Both the position numbers and the translations under genes were made by a program. Positions 25,163 through 32,638 of a stretch of DNA of 64,000 nt are shown one piece after another. The stretch lies in contig NZ_QPII01000012.1 of NCBI RefSeq assembly GCF_003336675.1, forward strand, positions 62,001 to 126,000, written 5' to 3'. Within the stretch, counting starts at the first letter, position 1. The number at the start of each line of letters is the position of its first letter. The notes under the pieces were generated by a model. That model worked only from the letters and a program-made list of their open reading frames with translations, did not search any database and was not told the DNA's origin. The stretch comes from Billgrantia montanilacus (GTDB lineage Bacteria > Pseudomonadota > Gammaproteobacteria > Pseudomonadales > Halomonadaceae).

Positions 25163-26164
25163 TCAGAGGTCGTTGAACTTCTCGATCAGCTCGTCATAGT
25201 GCTCGAGGCCCATGGGGTGACGTTCCATCTGGCGACGCATGCGCTCCCAGGTGGCTTCACGGGCGGCCTCTGAGAAGCTCTCGCCGGCTTCGCCTTCCAG
25301 GCGGAAGACCTGCATGCCGTCGGCTTCCAGCTCTTCGAGCTGCTCTGCCGCCAGCACCTCGAAGCGCTCGGCGCTTGCGCGCTCATGCTCGATGGCCACC
25401 TCCTGAAGGAGCTCGCGCGACTCCTCGCTCAAGCCGTTCCAGCTATCCAGGTTGACGATCACGCCCATGTCGGTGGAGAAGAAGTCGGGGTCGATCCGGT
25501 AGTTGAGGAAGCGATCCCAATTGAGGTCCTTGAGGCCGATCTGGGTCCAGCCGGTGGCGTTGACCACGTTGCGCTCCAGTGCCGAGTAGACGTCGGTGGT
25601 GGGCAGGCTGATCGGCTGGGCGCCCAGGTAGTCCTGGAAGAAGGCGTCATAGACCGGGTTGCTGCGCAGCGTCACCCCTGAGACGCTAAGGTTGCCGTCG
25701 TCGTCCAGGCGGGGCTCGTTGATCGTGTAGAGGTTGTAGCTGACCCCGCTGTCGAACCAGCCCAGGTAATAGGTGCTCATCTTCTCCTGGTGAATCTGGT
25801 TAAGCAGGTCGATACCGCCATTTTCACGGGCATGGATGGCGTTGGTGTTCGAGGCGACCAGGGCATCGCGCTCCGGCACGGTACCGGCGTAGAAGCTGGC
25901 AGCGGTATAGGCCATGTCGACCACACCGTTGCGGACCGCGTCGGGCTGCTCCGATAGGCCAATGACCTCGGGGCCGCCACGTACATCGATCTGTACCACG
26001 CCTTCACCGCGCTCGTTCACCTTGTCCACGAACTCGAGGAAGCTCTGGGTATAGATCAGTGAGGGGGGGAAGGCATGGACTGCGCTGATGCGATCCACGG
26101 CCACTGCGTGGGTGGAGGCGAGCAGAATCGTCACGCCGAGGGTGGCCAGTAGTTGCTTGTTCAT
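25163..26164 (-). CDS. TRAP transporter substrate-binding protein of the catabolic island (DctP type)
   Basis: 333 residues with a signal peptide (MNKQLLATLGVTILLASTHAVA) cleaved near residue 22. The mature protein starts DRISAVHAFPPSLIYTQ and has DctP-type lobes, with the ligand-side region SGVTLRSNPVYDAFFQDY around residue 165 that normally provides the carboxylate-binding Arg. An Arg at that position suggests a carboxylate-bearing ligand. It belongs to the leftward operon downstream of the LeuD-like gene (91 bp gap). Sequence is clearly distinct from the malonate binding protein at 10978, so a different substrate is expected. Confidence 0.9.
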   Translation of the reverse strand: MNKQLLATLGVTILLASTHAVAVDRISAVHAFPPSLIYTQSFLEFVDKVNERGEGVVQIDVRGGPEVIGLSEQPDAVRNGVVDMAYTAASFYAGTVPERDALVASNTNAIHARENGGIDLLNQIHQEKMSTYYLGWFDSGVSYNLYTINEPRLDDDGNLSVSGVTLRSNPVYDAFFQDYLGAQPISLPTTDVYSALERNVVNATGWTQIGLKDLNWDRFLNYRIDPDFFSTDMGVIVNLDSWNGLSEESRELLQEVAIEHERASAERFEVLAAEQLEELEADGMQVFRLEGEAGESFSEAAREATWERMRRQMERHPMGLEHYDELIEKFNDL

Positions 26165-26255
26165 CGTTGTTCTCCTCGATGGGGTGGTACGGATGTTGCC
26201 GATTGTTGTTGGAGGCTTGCGTCACACAGTGCACAAGCCGGGCAAGGGCCTGGTA

Positions 26256-26894
26256 TCACCCTCGGGAAATGATCGTGGCGTCGCCTGGCGGTGTCTCGAG
26301 CCAGGGGTGTCGGCGCGCATAGTCGGCCGCAAATCGGGCGATCTGCGGCTGGTGCTGCCGTGTCATGTCGATGTCGTCCCAGCCGTTGAGCAGCTTGGTG
26401 CGCCAGCTGGGAGCGATCTCGAACTCCAGGTCGAGCGTACCGGCACGGACGCGGCACTCTTCCAGGTCTACCCGCACCGGCCCGGGCTCACTGCCCAGGT
26501 GGGCAAGCAGGCGCTCGATTTCGGCTTCTGGCAGCGTGGCCGGAAGCAGGCCGTTATTGACCGCATTGGACGAGAAGATGTCACCGAAGCTCGGGGCGAT
26601 AACGCAGCGAAAGCCATGGTCCACCAAGGCGTAGACAGCGGCTTCACGGCTTGAGCCGCCACCGAAGTTGCGCCGTGCGACGAGGACCTGGGCCTGCTCG
26701 GCCTCCGGATGATTGAGGATGAAGCCCGGATGGGGGCTGCCACTCTCATCGTAGCGCAGGTCATGCAGCAGGAACTGGCCGTAGCCGATGCTGCGCGGCT
26801 CCTTCATGAAGCGCGCCGGGATCAACTGGTCGGTATCCACATTGGCCAAGGCCAGCGGACAGGCCAGGGTGTCCAGAATCTTGATGGGTGTCAT
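26256..26894 (-). CDS. LeuD-like small subunit of an aconitase-family hydro-lyase
   Basis: 212 residues with the LeuD swivel-domain plan: ALANVDTDQLIPARFM near residue 16, RNFGGGSSREAAVYAL near residue 76, and GFRCVIAPSFGDIFSSNAVNNGLLPATLP. In biosynthetic LeuD the second motif normally reads GCGSSREHA; here Cys is replaced by Gly and His by Ala, an active-site-region change that suggests a different substrate from isopropylmalate. It pairs with the LeuC-like subunit 13 bp upstream. Genomic context is catabolic (TRAP carrier, lyase, amidohydrolases), and no leuB or leuA is near. A dimethylmaleate- or citraconate-type hydratase is the favoured inference. Confidence 0.85.
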   Translation of the reverse strand: MTPIKILDTLACPLALANVDTDQLIPARFMKEPRSIGYGQFLLHDLRYDESGSPHPGFILNHPEAEQAQVLVARRNFGGGSSREAAVYALVDHGFRCVIAPSFGDIFSSNAVNNGLLPATLPEAEIERLLAHLGSEPGPVRVDLEECRVRAGTLDLEFEIAPSWRTKLLNGWDDIDMTRQHQPQIARFAADYARRHPWLETPPGDATIISRG

Positions 26895-26907
26895 CGTAGT
26901 CCTCCCG

Positions 26908-28305
26908 TCACAGCTCGCGGATGTCGGCCAGATGGCCGGCCACGGCAGCGGCAGCCACCATGGCCGGCGACATCAGGTGGGTTCTGGCCCCCGGCCCCTG
27001 GCGACCCTTGAAGTTGCGGTTGGTAGTCGAGGCACAGCGTTCGCCGCTGGGTACCAGGTCACCGTTCATGGCCACACACATGGAGCAGCCCGACTCCCGC
27101 CACTCCAGGCCCGCCTCCCGGAAGACAGCGTCCAGTCCCTCAGCCTCGGCCTGTTGCTTCACCTGGGTGGAGCCGGGGGAGACGATACCGGGCACCCGGC
27201 TACGCCGACCTTGCAGCACCTCGGCGGCGGCGCGCAGGTCCTCGATGCGGGCGTTGGTGCATGAGCCGATGAAGATCCGGTCGATGGCGATATCGGTCAG
27301 CTTCTGGCCGGGGGTGAGACCCATGTAGTCGAGGCTGTCGCGCATCTGGCGTGCCTTGCTCTCGTCGTGCTGGGTCGCGGGATCCGGCACGCAGCTGTCG
27401 ATGGGCAGGGCTTCTTCCGGCGATACGCCCCAGGTCACGGTGGGAACGATCTCGGCGGCGTCCAGGGTGATGTCGCGGTCGAAGCGGGCCCCGTCATCGC
27501 TCTTCAAGGTCTGCCAATAGCGGATGGCCTGTTCCAGTCGTTCTCCTTCTGGCGCCCAGGGGCGGCCCTCGACATACGCGAAGCTGGTCTCGTCCGGAGC
27601 GATCATGCCGCAACGGGCGCCGCCCTCGATGGAGAGGTTGCACAGGGTCAGTCGTGCCTCCATGGAGAGTCCGCGTATGGCGCTGCCGGCATATTCGATG
27701 GCGTGGCCACGGGCGCCGTCGGCGCCCAGGCGAGCAATCCAGGTCAGGGCGATGTCCTTGGCGGTAATGCCGGGAGCCAGGGTGCCCTCCACGGTCAGGC
27801 GCATCTGCTTGGGGCGGCTCTGCCACAGGGTCTGGGTGGCAAGTACATGGGCCACCTCCGAGGCACCGATGCCGAAGGCAATGCTGCCAAAGGCACCGTG
27901 GGTGGAAGTGTGACTATCGCCGCAGACCATCAGCAGCCCGGGCTGAGTCAGGCCCTGTTCGGGCCCCAGCACATGGACGATGCCCTGGCGGGGGTCGTTC
28001 AGGCCGAACAGGGTGATGCCATGCTCGCGGGTATTGTCTGTCAGCTGTTCGATCATGCCGCGGACCTTGGCGTCGTCGATGTCGTCAAGGCGGCGTGTCA
28101 GGGTCGGCACGTAGTGATCGGCGATACCGAACGTAAGATCGGCACGCGCCACGGGCAGGCTTCGCTCGCGCAGCTTGTTGAAGGCGTGGAAGGAGCCTTC
28201 GTGCACGAAGTGACGGTCGATCCACAGCAGGCTCTCGCCGCTTTCGCTGCGATGGATCTCGTGGGCATCCCACACCTTGTCGAACAGGGTCGTTGGCATT
28301 GTCAT
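26908..28305 (-). CDS. LeuC-like large subunit of an aconitase-family hydro-lyase
   Basis: 465 residues from ATG at 28305 (28299 is an alternative, both weak starts); the longer frame to 28380 runs into the regulatory region. LeuC landmarks are present: LLWIDRHFVHEGSFHAFNKLR, MVCGDSHTSTHGAFGSIAFGIGASEV, and the three [4Fe-4S] Cys in IFIGSCTNARIEDL and ESGCSMCVAMNGD. The cluster is therefore intact and a hydratase/dehydratase reaction is expected. Close homology to isopropylmalate isomerase is clear, but the catabolic setting and altered small subunit argue for a related alkyl-malate/maleate substrate. It is the first gene of the leftward operon. Confidence 0.87.
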   Translation of the reverse strand: MTMPTTLFDKVWDAHEIHRSESGESLLWIDRHFVHEGSFHAFNKLRERSLPVARADLTFGIADHYVPTLTRRLDDIDDAKVRGMIEQLTDNTREHGITLFGLNDPRQGIVHVLGPEQGLTQPGLLMVCGDSHTSTHGAFGSIAFGIGASEVAHVLATQTLWQSRPKQMRLTVEGTLAPGITAKDIALTWIARLGADGARGHAIEYAGSAIRGLSMEARLTLCNLSIEGGARCGMIAPDETSFAYVEGRPWAPEGERLEQAIRYWQTLKSDDGARFDRDITLDAAEIVPTVTWGVSPEEALPIDSCVPDPATQHDESKARQMRDSLDYMGLTPGQKLTDIAIDRIFIGSCTNARIEDLRAAAEVLQGRRSRVPGIVSPGSTQVKQQAEAEGLDAVFREAGLEWRESGCSMCVAMNGDLVPSGERCASTTNRNFKGRQGPGARTHLMSPAMVAAAAVAGHLADIREL

Positions 28306-28429
28306 GATCGGTGGCTCGCCGAGGCCGGCAGTCGGTGCGTTTGTGTCAGTGCTGTAATTCGAGTCCGCGCTTAAATACATCTAGCGCAGCACTGTGCCAC
28401 AGGTCAAATGTATTTTTTCTTTTTCATTA

Positions 28430-28451
28430 AATGTATTAATTTTGATACATT
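28430..28451. promoter_or_regulatory. candidate operator, leftward arm of the catabolic island
   Basis: AATGTAT at 28430-28436 and ATACATT at 28445-28451 form a perfect inverted repeat with an 8-bp gap, i.e. TGTA-N10-TACA. It lies 125 bp upstream of the LeuC-like start and overlaps the stop codon of the GntR gene. Further AATGTATT (28407-28414) and AATACAT (28374-28380) half-sites sit closer to the start. The same geometry recurs at 29346-29363 in the rightward promoter. Confidence 0.6.
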
Positions 28452-29286
28452 ACTGCCTTCCGCTCGGCTCGGCCTTGCGTGAGCGCTTCGGCCGGGCCTG
28501 CTGGGTCTCGGGGGCCATGGGCTCCCAGTAGCGGGACTCCTCATCGCCGGCTCGGTTGAGATCGATCTGGATTCGGTAGCGGTCGGGCCGGTAGAGCGCG
28601 TCGAGATGCTCCACACCTCGCCCCTCCTGGTCATAGACCACGCGGGTCAGTGCAATCAGCGGCGAACCTACCGAGACATCGAGTGCGGCGGCCACGTCAT
28701 GACTGGCCAGGGTGGCGGAGATGGTCTGCGAGGCGTGATCCACCAGCACGCCGCTGCGCTCAAGCAGGGCGAATAGCGGCATGCTGGCGAGGTCGGCTTC
28801 GTTGTAGTTCAGGGCGATGTACTCGGGGACGTGGGTAACCAGGTAGGAGAACGGCTTGTCATCGGCCATGCGCACCCGGGTCGAACGCTGCACGCGGTCA
28901 GTGTCGCTCAGCCCCAGGCTTGCCCGTACGGATTCCGGGGGGGACACGTAGCAGAATTCCAGCAGCCTGACCCGCGATGCCTGGCTCATCTTTACCATGT
29001 TGGGCAACAGGTTCGAGACGCTGGCGGTCATGACCGTTGCATCCAGGGGCTGCTCCAGCACCACGGTGCCCAGCCCCGGCTTGCGGTCCACCATTCCCGT
29101 CTCTCGCAGCGCTTCCATGGCGCGTCGAACCGTAACCCGGGAGACCCCGTGTTGCTCGGCCAGCTTGTTCTCGCCGGGCAGCTTGCTGCCTGCGGGTAGA
29201 CGCCCGCTGAGAATCGCATCCTTGAGCAGCAGGAAGATGCGATGGGACTTGGTGCCACCCACGGAGGCCGCATGCTTATTATTCAT
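28450..29286 (-). CDS. GntR-family (HutC/UTRA) regulator of the catabolic island
   Basis: 278 residues from ATG at 29286, which has AGGA 8 nt upstream; the frame extends to a TTG at 29310 with no site. The winged helix (residues 15-80) holds ILSGRLPAGSKLPGENKLAEQHGVSRVTVRRAMEAL, the GntR recognition region. The remainder is a UTRA ligand domain (RSTRVRMADDKPFSYLVTHVP, then YDQEGRGVEHLDALYRPDRYRI) of the HutC subfamily. It sits between the leftward operon (same strand) and the rightward operon (divergent). Matching inverted repeats in both promoter regions make it the likely dual repressor. Confidence 0.9.
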   Translation of the reverse strand: MNNKHAASVGGTKSHRIFLLLKDAILSGRLPAGSKLPGENKLAEQHGVSRVTVRRAMEALRETGMVDRKPGLGTVVLEQPLDATVMTASVSNLLPNMVKMSQASRVRLLEFCYVSPPESVRASLGLSDTDRVQRSTRVRMADDKPFSYLVTHVPEYIALNYNEADLASMPLFALLERSGVLVDHASQTISATLASHDVAAALDVSVGSPLIALTRVVYDQEGRGVEHLDALYRPDRYRIQIDLNRAGDEESRYWEPMAPETQQARPKRSRKAEPSGRQ

Positions 29287-29345
29287 TGCGCATATCCTGA
29301 TTCGTTCCAAGAAACTTGACGCCGGCAGTCAAGTAGACATAGAAA

Positions 29346-29363
29346 TGTATTATGCATAGTACA
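29346..29363. promoter_or_regulatory. candidate operator, rightward arm of the catabolic island
   Basis: TGTA at 29346-29349 and TACA at 29360-29363 make an inverted repeat with a 10-bp gap, embedded in AATGTATT. The spacing and half-site equal those of the repeat at 28430-28451. It lies 53 bp upstream of the tautomerase-fusion ATG and 60 bp upstream of the regulator's own start. Confidence 0.55.
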
Positions 29364-29415
29364 ACTTGATGTGCCATGCGAGCGATAAAGATAGCAACCC
29401 GACGGAGAACAGCCC

Positions 29416-29997
29416 ATGCCTGTGGTCCAGGTCAGCCTGATCCAGGGCTATTCCAGCGCACTCAAGCAGCAGCTCTGTGAGCGACTGACCGAGGCGGTCA
29501 GCGCCAGCATCGCGGCGGATCCCGATGCCATCACGATATTCCTTCATGAGGTCACCGCGGATGGCTACATGCGCGGGGGCCGTTCTCGCCAACCCGGGAG
29601 CGCACGGGCTGTGCCGGAAGAACCGCTGCAAACGGCACCCGAATCGCTGGTGCGGGACTTCCTCGCCGCCATGGAAGCCCGTGAGCTGGAGCGTGCCTCA
29701 AGCCTGCTCGCCGATGATTTCGTCATGCGCTTTCCCGGTAGCCCACCCATGACCCGTTTGACCGAGCTGGTCGAATGGGCCCGAGGTCGCTACCGCCACG
29801 TGGGCAAGCGGATCCATGCTCTGGACTGCTGCGACAAGGGCGATTACACGGTGGTGGTTTGCCACGGTGAACTCCATGGTGAATGGCCGGACGGCACCCC
29901 CTTCGACGGCGTGCGTTTCATCGACCGCTTCGAACTGCGCGACGGCAAGCTGGCGCGCCAGGAGGTGTGGAACGACCTGGCCTTGGCAAGCCCATAA
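29416..29997 (+). CDS. tautomerase-SnoaL-like fusion protein
   Basis: A 193-residue two-domain protein. Residues 1-58 form a 4-oxalocrotonate tautomerase unit: Pro follows the initiator Met (the catalytic N-terminal Pro of the family), then VVQVSLIQGYSSALKQQL and a C-terminal GYMRGGRSR. After a Pro-rich linker, residues 75-190 form an NTF2/SnoaL-like cone (LVRDFLAAMEARELERASSLLADDFVMRFPGS, then FIDRFELRDGKLARQEVWND). Tautomerases carry out keto-enol, hydratase or decarboxylase steps; SnoaL-like domains include isomerases and hydrolases. It is the first gene of the rightward arm. The fusion of these two folds is unusual; its step in the pathway is unknown. Confidence 0.8.
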   Translation: MPVVQVSLIQGYSSALKQQLCERLTEAVSASIAADPDAITIFLHEVTADGYMRGGRSRQPGSARAVPEEPLQTAPESLVRDFLAAMEARELERASSLLADDFVMRFPGSPPMTRLTELVEWARGRYRHVGKRIHALDCCDKGDYTVVVCHGELHGEWPDGTPFDGVRFIDRFELRDGKLARQEVWNDLALASP

Positions 29998-30047
29998 GGC
30001 CCTGCTCAATTCCACCGATTTTACGTTATCCAAGGAATCTTCTCGTC

Positions 30048-30923
30048 ATGACCCTTCCCGCCAACGGCCTGAAAGCGCAGCTCAACGCTCCCGATATCGT
30101 CGTCGCACCCGGCGTCTATGATGCCCTGGGTGCCTCCCTGGCCGAGAAGGCTGGCTTCGATACCGTCTACCTTTCCGGTGCCAGTCTCGCGTATACCCAG
30201 TTGGGACGCCCCGATATCGGTTTGCTGAGCCTTACCGAGATCAGCGATGCGATGTCGCATATCCGTGAGCGCACCGAACTGTCGGTGGTGGTCGACTGCG
30301 ACACCGGCTTCGGCAACGCCATGAACGTGATGCGCAGCGTGCGCATGCTTGAGCGCTCCGGGGCCAACGCGATCCAGCTCGAGGACCAGACCTATCCCAA
30401 GCGCTGCGGCCACCTGCGTGGCAAGACCCTGGTGTCCACCGGCGAGATGGTCGGCAAGTTGAAGGCGGCGCTGGATGCCCGAGACAGTGAGCAGACCCTG
30501 ATCATCGGTCGCACCGATGCGCTGGCCGTGGAGGGCGTCGAGGGTGCCATGCAGCGGGCCCGGGCCTACCGGGACGCCGGGGTCGACGTGCTGTTCATCG
30601 AAGGCATCCGCAGCGATACCGACATCGAGCGGATCATGGGGGAGTTCCGCGGCCAGGTGCCGATCATGGCCAACATGGTGGAAGGCGGCGACACACCGCT
30701 GCAGAACGCAACGGCCCTGCAGGCCCAGGGTTTCTCGCTGGTGATCTTCCCTGGCGCCCTGGTGCGTGCCGTGACCCACATGGCCAGCCAGTTCTTCGCC
30801 ACCCTGCGGCGCGATGGCACCACCGATGCCTTTCGCGACCGCATGCTCGATTTCGGGCAGCTCAACGACTACCTCGGCACCCAGGCGATGCTGGAGCTGG
30901 GCCAGAAATACGAAGGCCATTGA
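30048..30923 (+). CDS. isocitrate lyase/PEP mutase family C-C lyase
   Basis: 291 residues from ATG at 30048 with AAGGA upstream. It has the family TIM barrel: VVAPGVYDALGASLAEKAGF near residue 15, VVDCDTGFGN near residue 85 (metal-binding Asp), the EDQTYPKRCGHLRGK loop near residue 115 and IGRTDALA near residue 155. The KRCGH loop with its catalytic Cys indicates a 2-carboxyalkyl-malate-type lyase (isocitrate, methylisocitrate or dimethylmalate lyase) rather than PEP mutase. In this island it would cleave a hydrated alkyl-maleate to pyruvate plus a short carboxylate. It lies 50 bp after the tautomerase fusion. Confidence 0.87.
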   Translation: MTLPANGLKAQLNAPDIVVAPGVYDALGASLAEKAGFDTVYLSGASLAYTQLGRPDIGLLSLTEISDAMSHIRERTELSVVVDCDTGFGNAMNVMRSVRMLERSGANAIQLEDQTYPKRCGHLRGKTLVSTGEMVGKLKAALDARDSEQTLIIGRTDALAVEGVEGAMQRARAYRDAGVDVLFIEGIRSDTDIERIMGEFRGQVPIMANMVEGGDTPLQNATALQAQGFSLVIFPGALVRAVTHMASQFFATLRRDGTTDAFRDRMLDFGQLNDYLGTQAMLELGQKYEGH

Positions 30924-30975
30924 GACGCATCGGTCGCCAATGCCTCACCCACCGTTTTCGTTCAGGAGAAGTCGC

Positions 30976-31650
30976 ATGATTACCACCGACAAGACCGCCA
31001 AGGAGCTCTTTCACGAGGTAATGGCCAACCCCCAGCGGATACCCTTCGGGTTCGGCAGCAAGGCGGTACTGGTCAACGTCGACCCGCAGAAGGCCTATAC
31101 CCGCACCGACCTGTTCAAGACCGCCTACGAGACCGACCCCAACCAGCTTGATTACGTGAACCAGCTGGCGCTCTCGTTCCGCCAGCTCGGCTGGCCGGTG
31201 GTCTGGACCCACGTGGCGTTCCTCGACTCCGCGGAAGATGCCGGCGTATGGGGCACACGTACCGACACCCCCGACTCGTTGCAGAACATCAAGTACGGCT
31301 CCGAGCGTGCCGAATTCGATGAGCGGGTGGAGATCGACCCACACGATGTCGTCTACACCAAGCGCATGCCTTCGGCCTTCTTCGAGACCCCGCTGCAGTC
31401 GCTACTGGTATGGCATCAGGTCGATACCGTGATCGTCACCGGTGGCTCCACTTCCGGCTGCATCCGTGCCACCGCGGTGGATAGCCTCTCCCGTGGTTAC
31501 CGCACCGTCGTGCCCATGGAGTGCGTAGCCGACAAGCACGAGAGCTACCACTACGCCAACCTGACCGACCTGCATCTCAAGTACGCCGACGTCATGCCGG
31601 TGGCCGAGGTGCTGAGCTGGCTCGAATCTCGCGCTGCCGAGCAGGGCTGA
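30976..31650 (+). CDS. isochorismatase-family amidohydrolase
   Basis: 224 residues from ATG at 30976 with AGGAG upstream. The Asp-Lys-Cys triad is visible: Asp36 in LVNVDPQKAY, Lys in VVYTKRMPSAFFETPL near residue 127, and the nucleophilic Cys in VTGGSTSGCIRATAVDSL near residue 160, with the cis-peptide Gly-Gly/Ser-Thr just before it. It looks closest to N-carbamoylsarcosine amidase and maleamate amidohydrolase types, which release ammonia from a primary amide. In the island it could hydrolyse the half-amide produced by ring opening of an imide. It stands 52 bp after the lyase gene. Confidence 0.87.
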   Translation: MITTDKTAKELFHEVMANPQRIPFGFGSKAVLVNVDPQKAYTRTDLFKTAYETDPNQLDYVNQLALSFRQLGWPVVWTHVAFLDSAEDAGVWGTRTDTPDSLQNIKYGSERAEFDERVEIDPHDVVYTKRMPSAFFETPLQSLLVWHQVDTVIVTGGSTSGCIRATAVDSLSRGYRTVVPMECVADKHESYHYANLTDLHLKYADVMPVAEVLSWLESRAAEQG

Positions 31651-31684
31651 GCGTCTCGGCGAGAGTGGAAGAGGAGTGTGCAAC

Positions 31685-32635
31685 ATGAAGGAAACGCTTG
31701 GCGCCTATGACTACTGGCCCTACGAGAATCGTCCGAAGATCACCTGGCCGGGCGGGGCGCGGGTCGCCTTCTGGGTGGCACCCAACATCGAGTACTACGA
31801 GCTCGACCCGCCCCAGAATCCGCAGCGCAAGCCGTGGCCGACGCCCCACCCCTCGGTGCCTGGCTACAGCATTCGCGACTATGGCAACCGGGTGGGCCAC
31901 CAGCGCCAGATGGCACTGCTCGACAAGTACGGCATTCGCGGCTCGGTATCGCTGTCGGTGGCGCTGTGCGAACACCATCCCGAGATCATCGAGATGTGCC
32001 GTGAGCGCGACTGGGAGTTCTTCAGCCACGGCATCTACAACACCCGCTACACCTACGGCATGAGTGAGGCCCAGGAGCGGGAGATGATCCGCGACAGCAT
32101 CGAGACGATCCATCGCCACACCGGGCAGAAGTGTGCGGGCTACCTGGCTCCGGCGCTCTCCCATTCGGAGCGGACCCTGGACCTGTTCGCCGAGGTGGGC
32201 CGGGAGCTGTTCGGCGACGAGGCGGGGTTCTACACCTGTGACCTGTTCCACGATGACCAGCCGACGCCGATCCGCCTGCGCTCGGGACGCCGCTTCGTCT
32301 CCATGCCCTATTCGCTGGAGATGAATGACACCATCGTCTACGCCGTGAACAAGGTGGAGCCGCGCCATTACCTGACCATGCTCAAGCGCCATTTCGACCG
32401 GCTCTATGCCGAAGGCGCCGAGTCGGGAACGGTGATGTGCATTCCCACCCACAACTACCAGGTCAGCTGCCCGCATCGAATCAAGGCCTTCGAGGAGGCG
32501 CTGGAGTACATCACCGGCCACAGCGACGTCTGGCTCGCCACCGGTCGTGAGATCGCCAGCCACTATCTTGCCCACCACTACGACGATGCCCTGCGCGACA
32601 TCGACGCCAGGGCCGTTCCGGCCAGGAGGCGCTGA
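31685..32635 (+). CDS. polysaccharide-deacetylase-fold hydrolase, PuuE/imidase-like (copy 1)
   Basis: 316 residues from ATG at 31685, with GAGGAG 8 nt upstream; the GTG at 31676 overlaps that site. The fold is NodB/polysaccharide deacetylase, but the canonical metal-binding Asp-Asp motif is not apparent. Conserved blocks are ITWPGGARVAFWVAPNIEYYEL, YSIRDYGNRVGHQRQMALLDKYGIRGS, FFSHGIYNTRYTYG and IPTHNYQVSCPHRIKAF. This pattern is that of PuuE allantoinase and bacterial cyclic-imide hydrolases, which open small lactam or imide rings, rather than chitin-type deacetylases. It precedes its paralogue by 3 bp, so the two probably act together. Confidence 0.82.
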   Translation: MKETLGAYDYWPYENRPKITWPGGARVAFWVAPNIEYYELDPPQNPQRKPWPTPHPSVPGYSIRDYGNRVGHQRQMALLDKYGIRGSVSLSVALCEHHPEIIEMCRERDWEFFSHGIYNTRYTYGMSEAQEREMIRDSIETIHRHTGQKCAGYLAPALSHSERTLDLFAEVGRELFGDEAGFYTCDLFHDDQPTPIRLRSGRRFVSMPYSLEMNDTIVYAVNKVEPRHYLTMLKRHFDRLYAEGAESGTVMCIPTHNYQVSCPHRIKAFEEALEYITGHSDVWLATGREIASHYLAHHYDDALRDIDARAVPARRR

Positions 32636-32638
32636 GCC

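Noticed and set aside
26256-28305. Interpretation of the LeuC/LeuD-like pair as leucine biosynthesis
   Set aside because: No leuA or leuB is adjacent; the pair is in an operon with a TRAP carrier under a catabolic GntR regulator, and the small subunit departs from the LeuD motif. Not excluded until the rest of the genome is checked.
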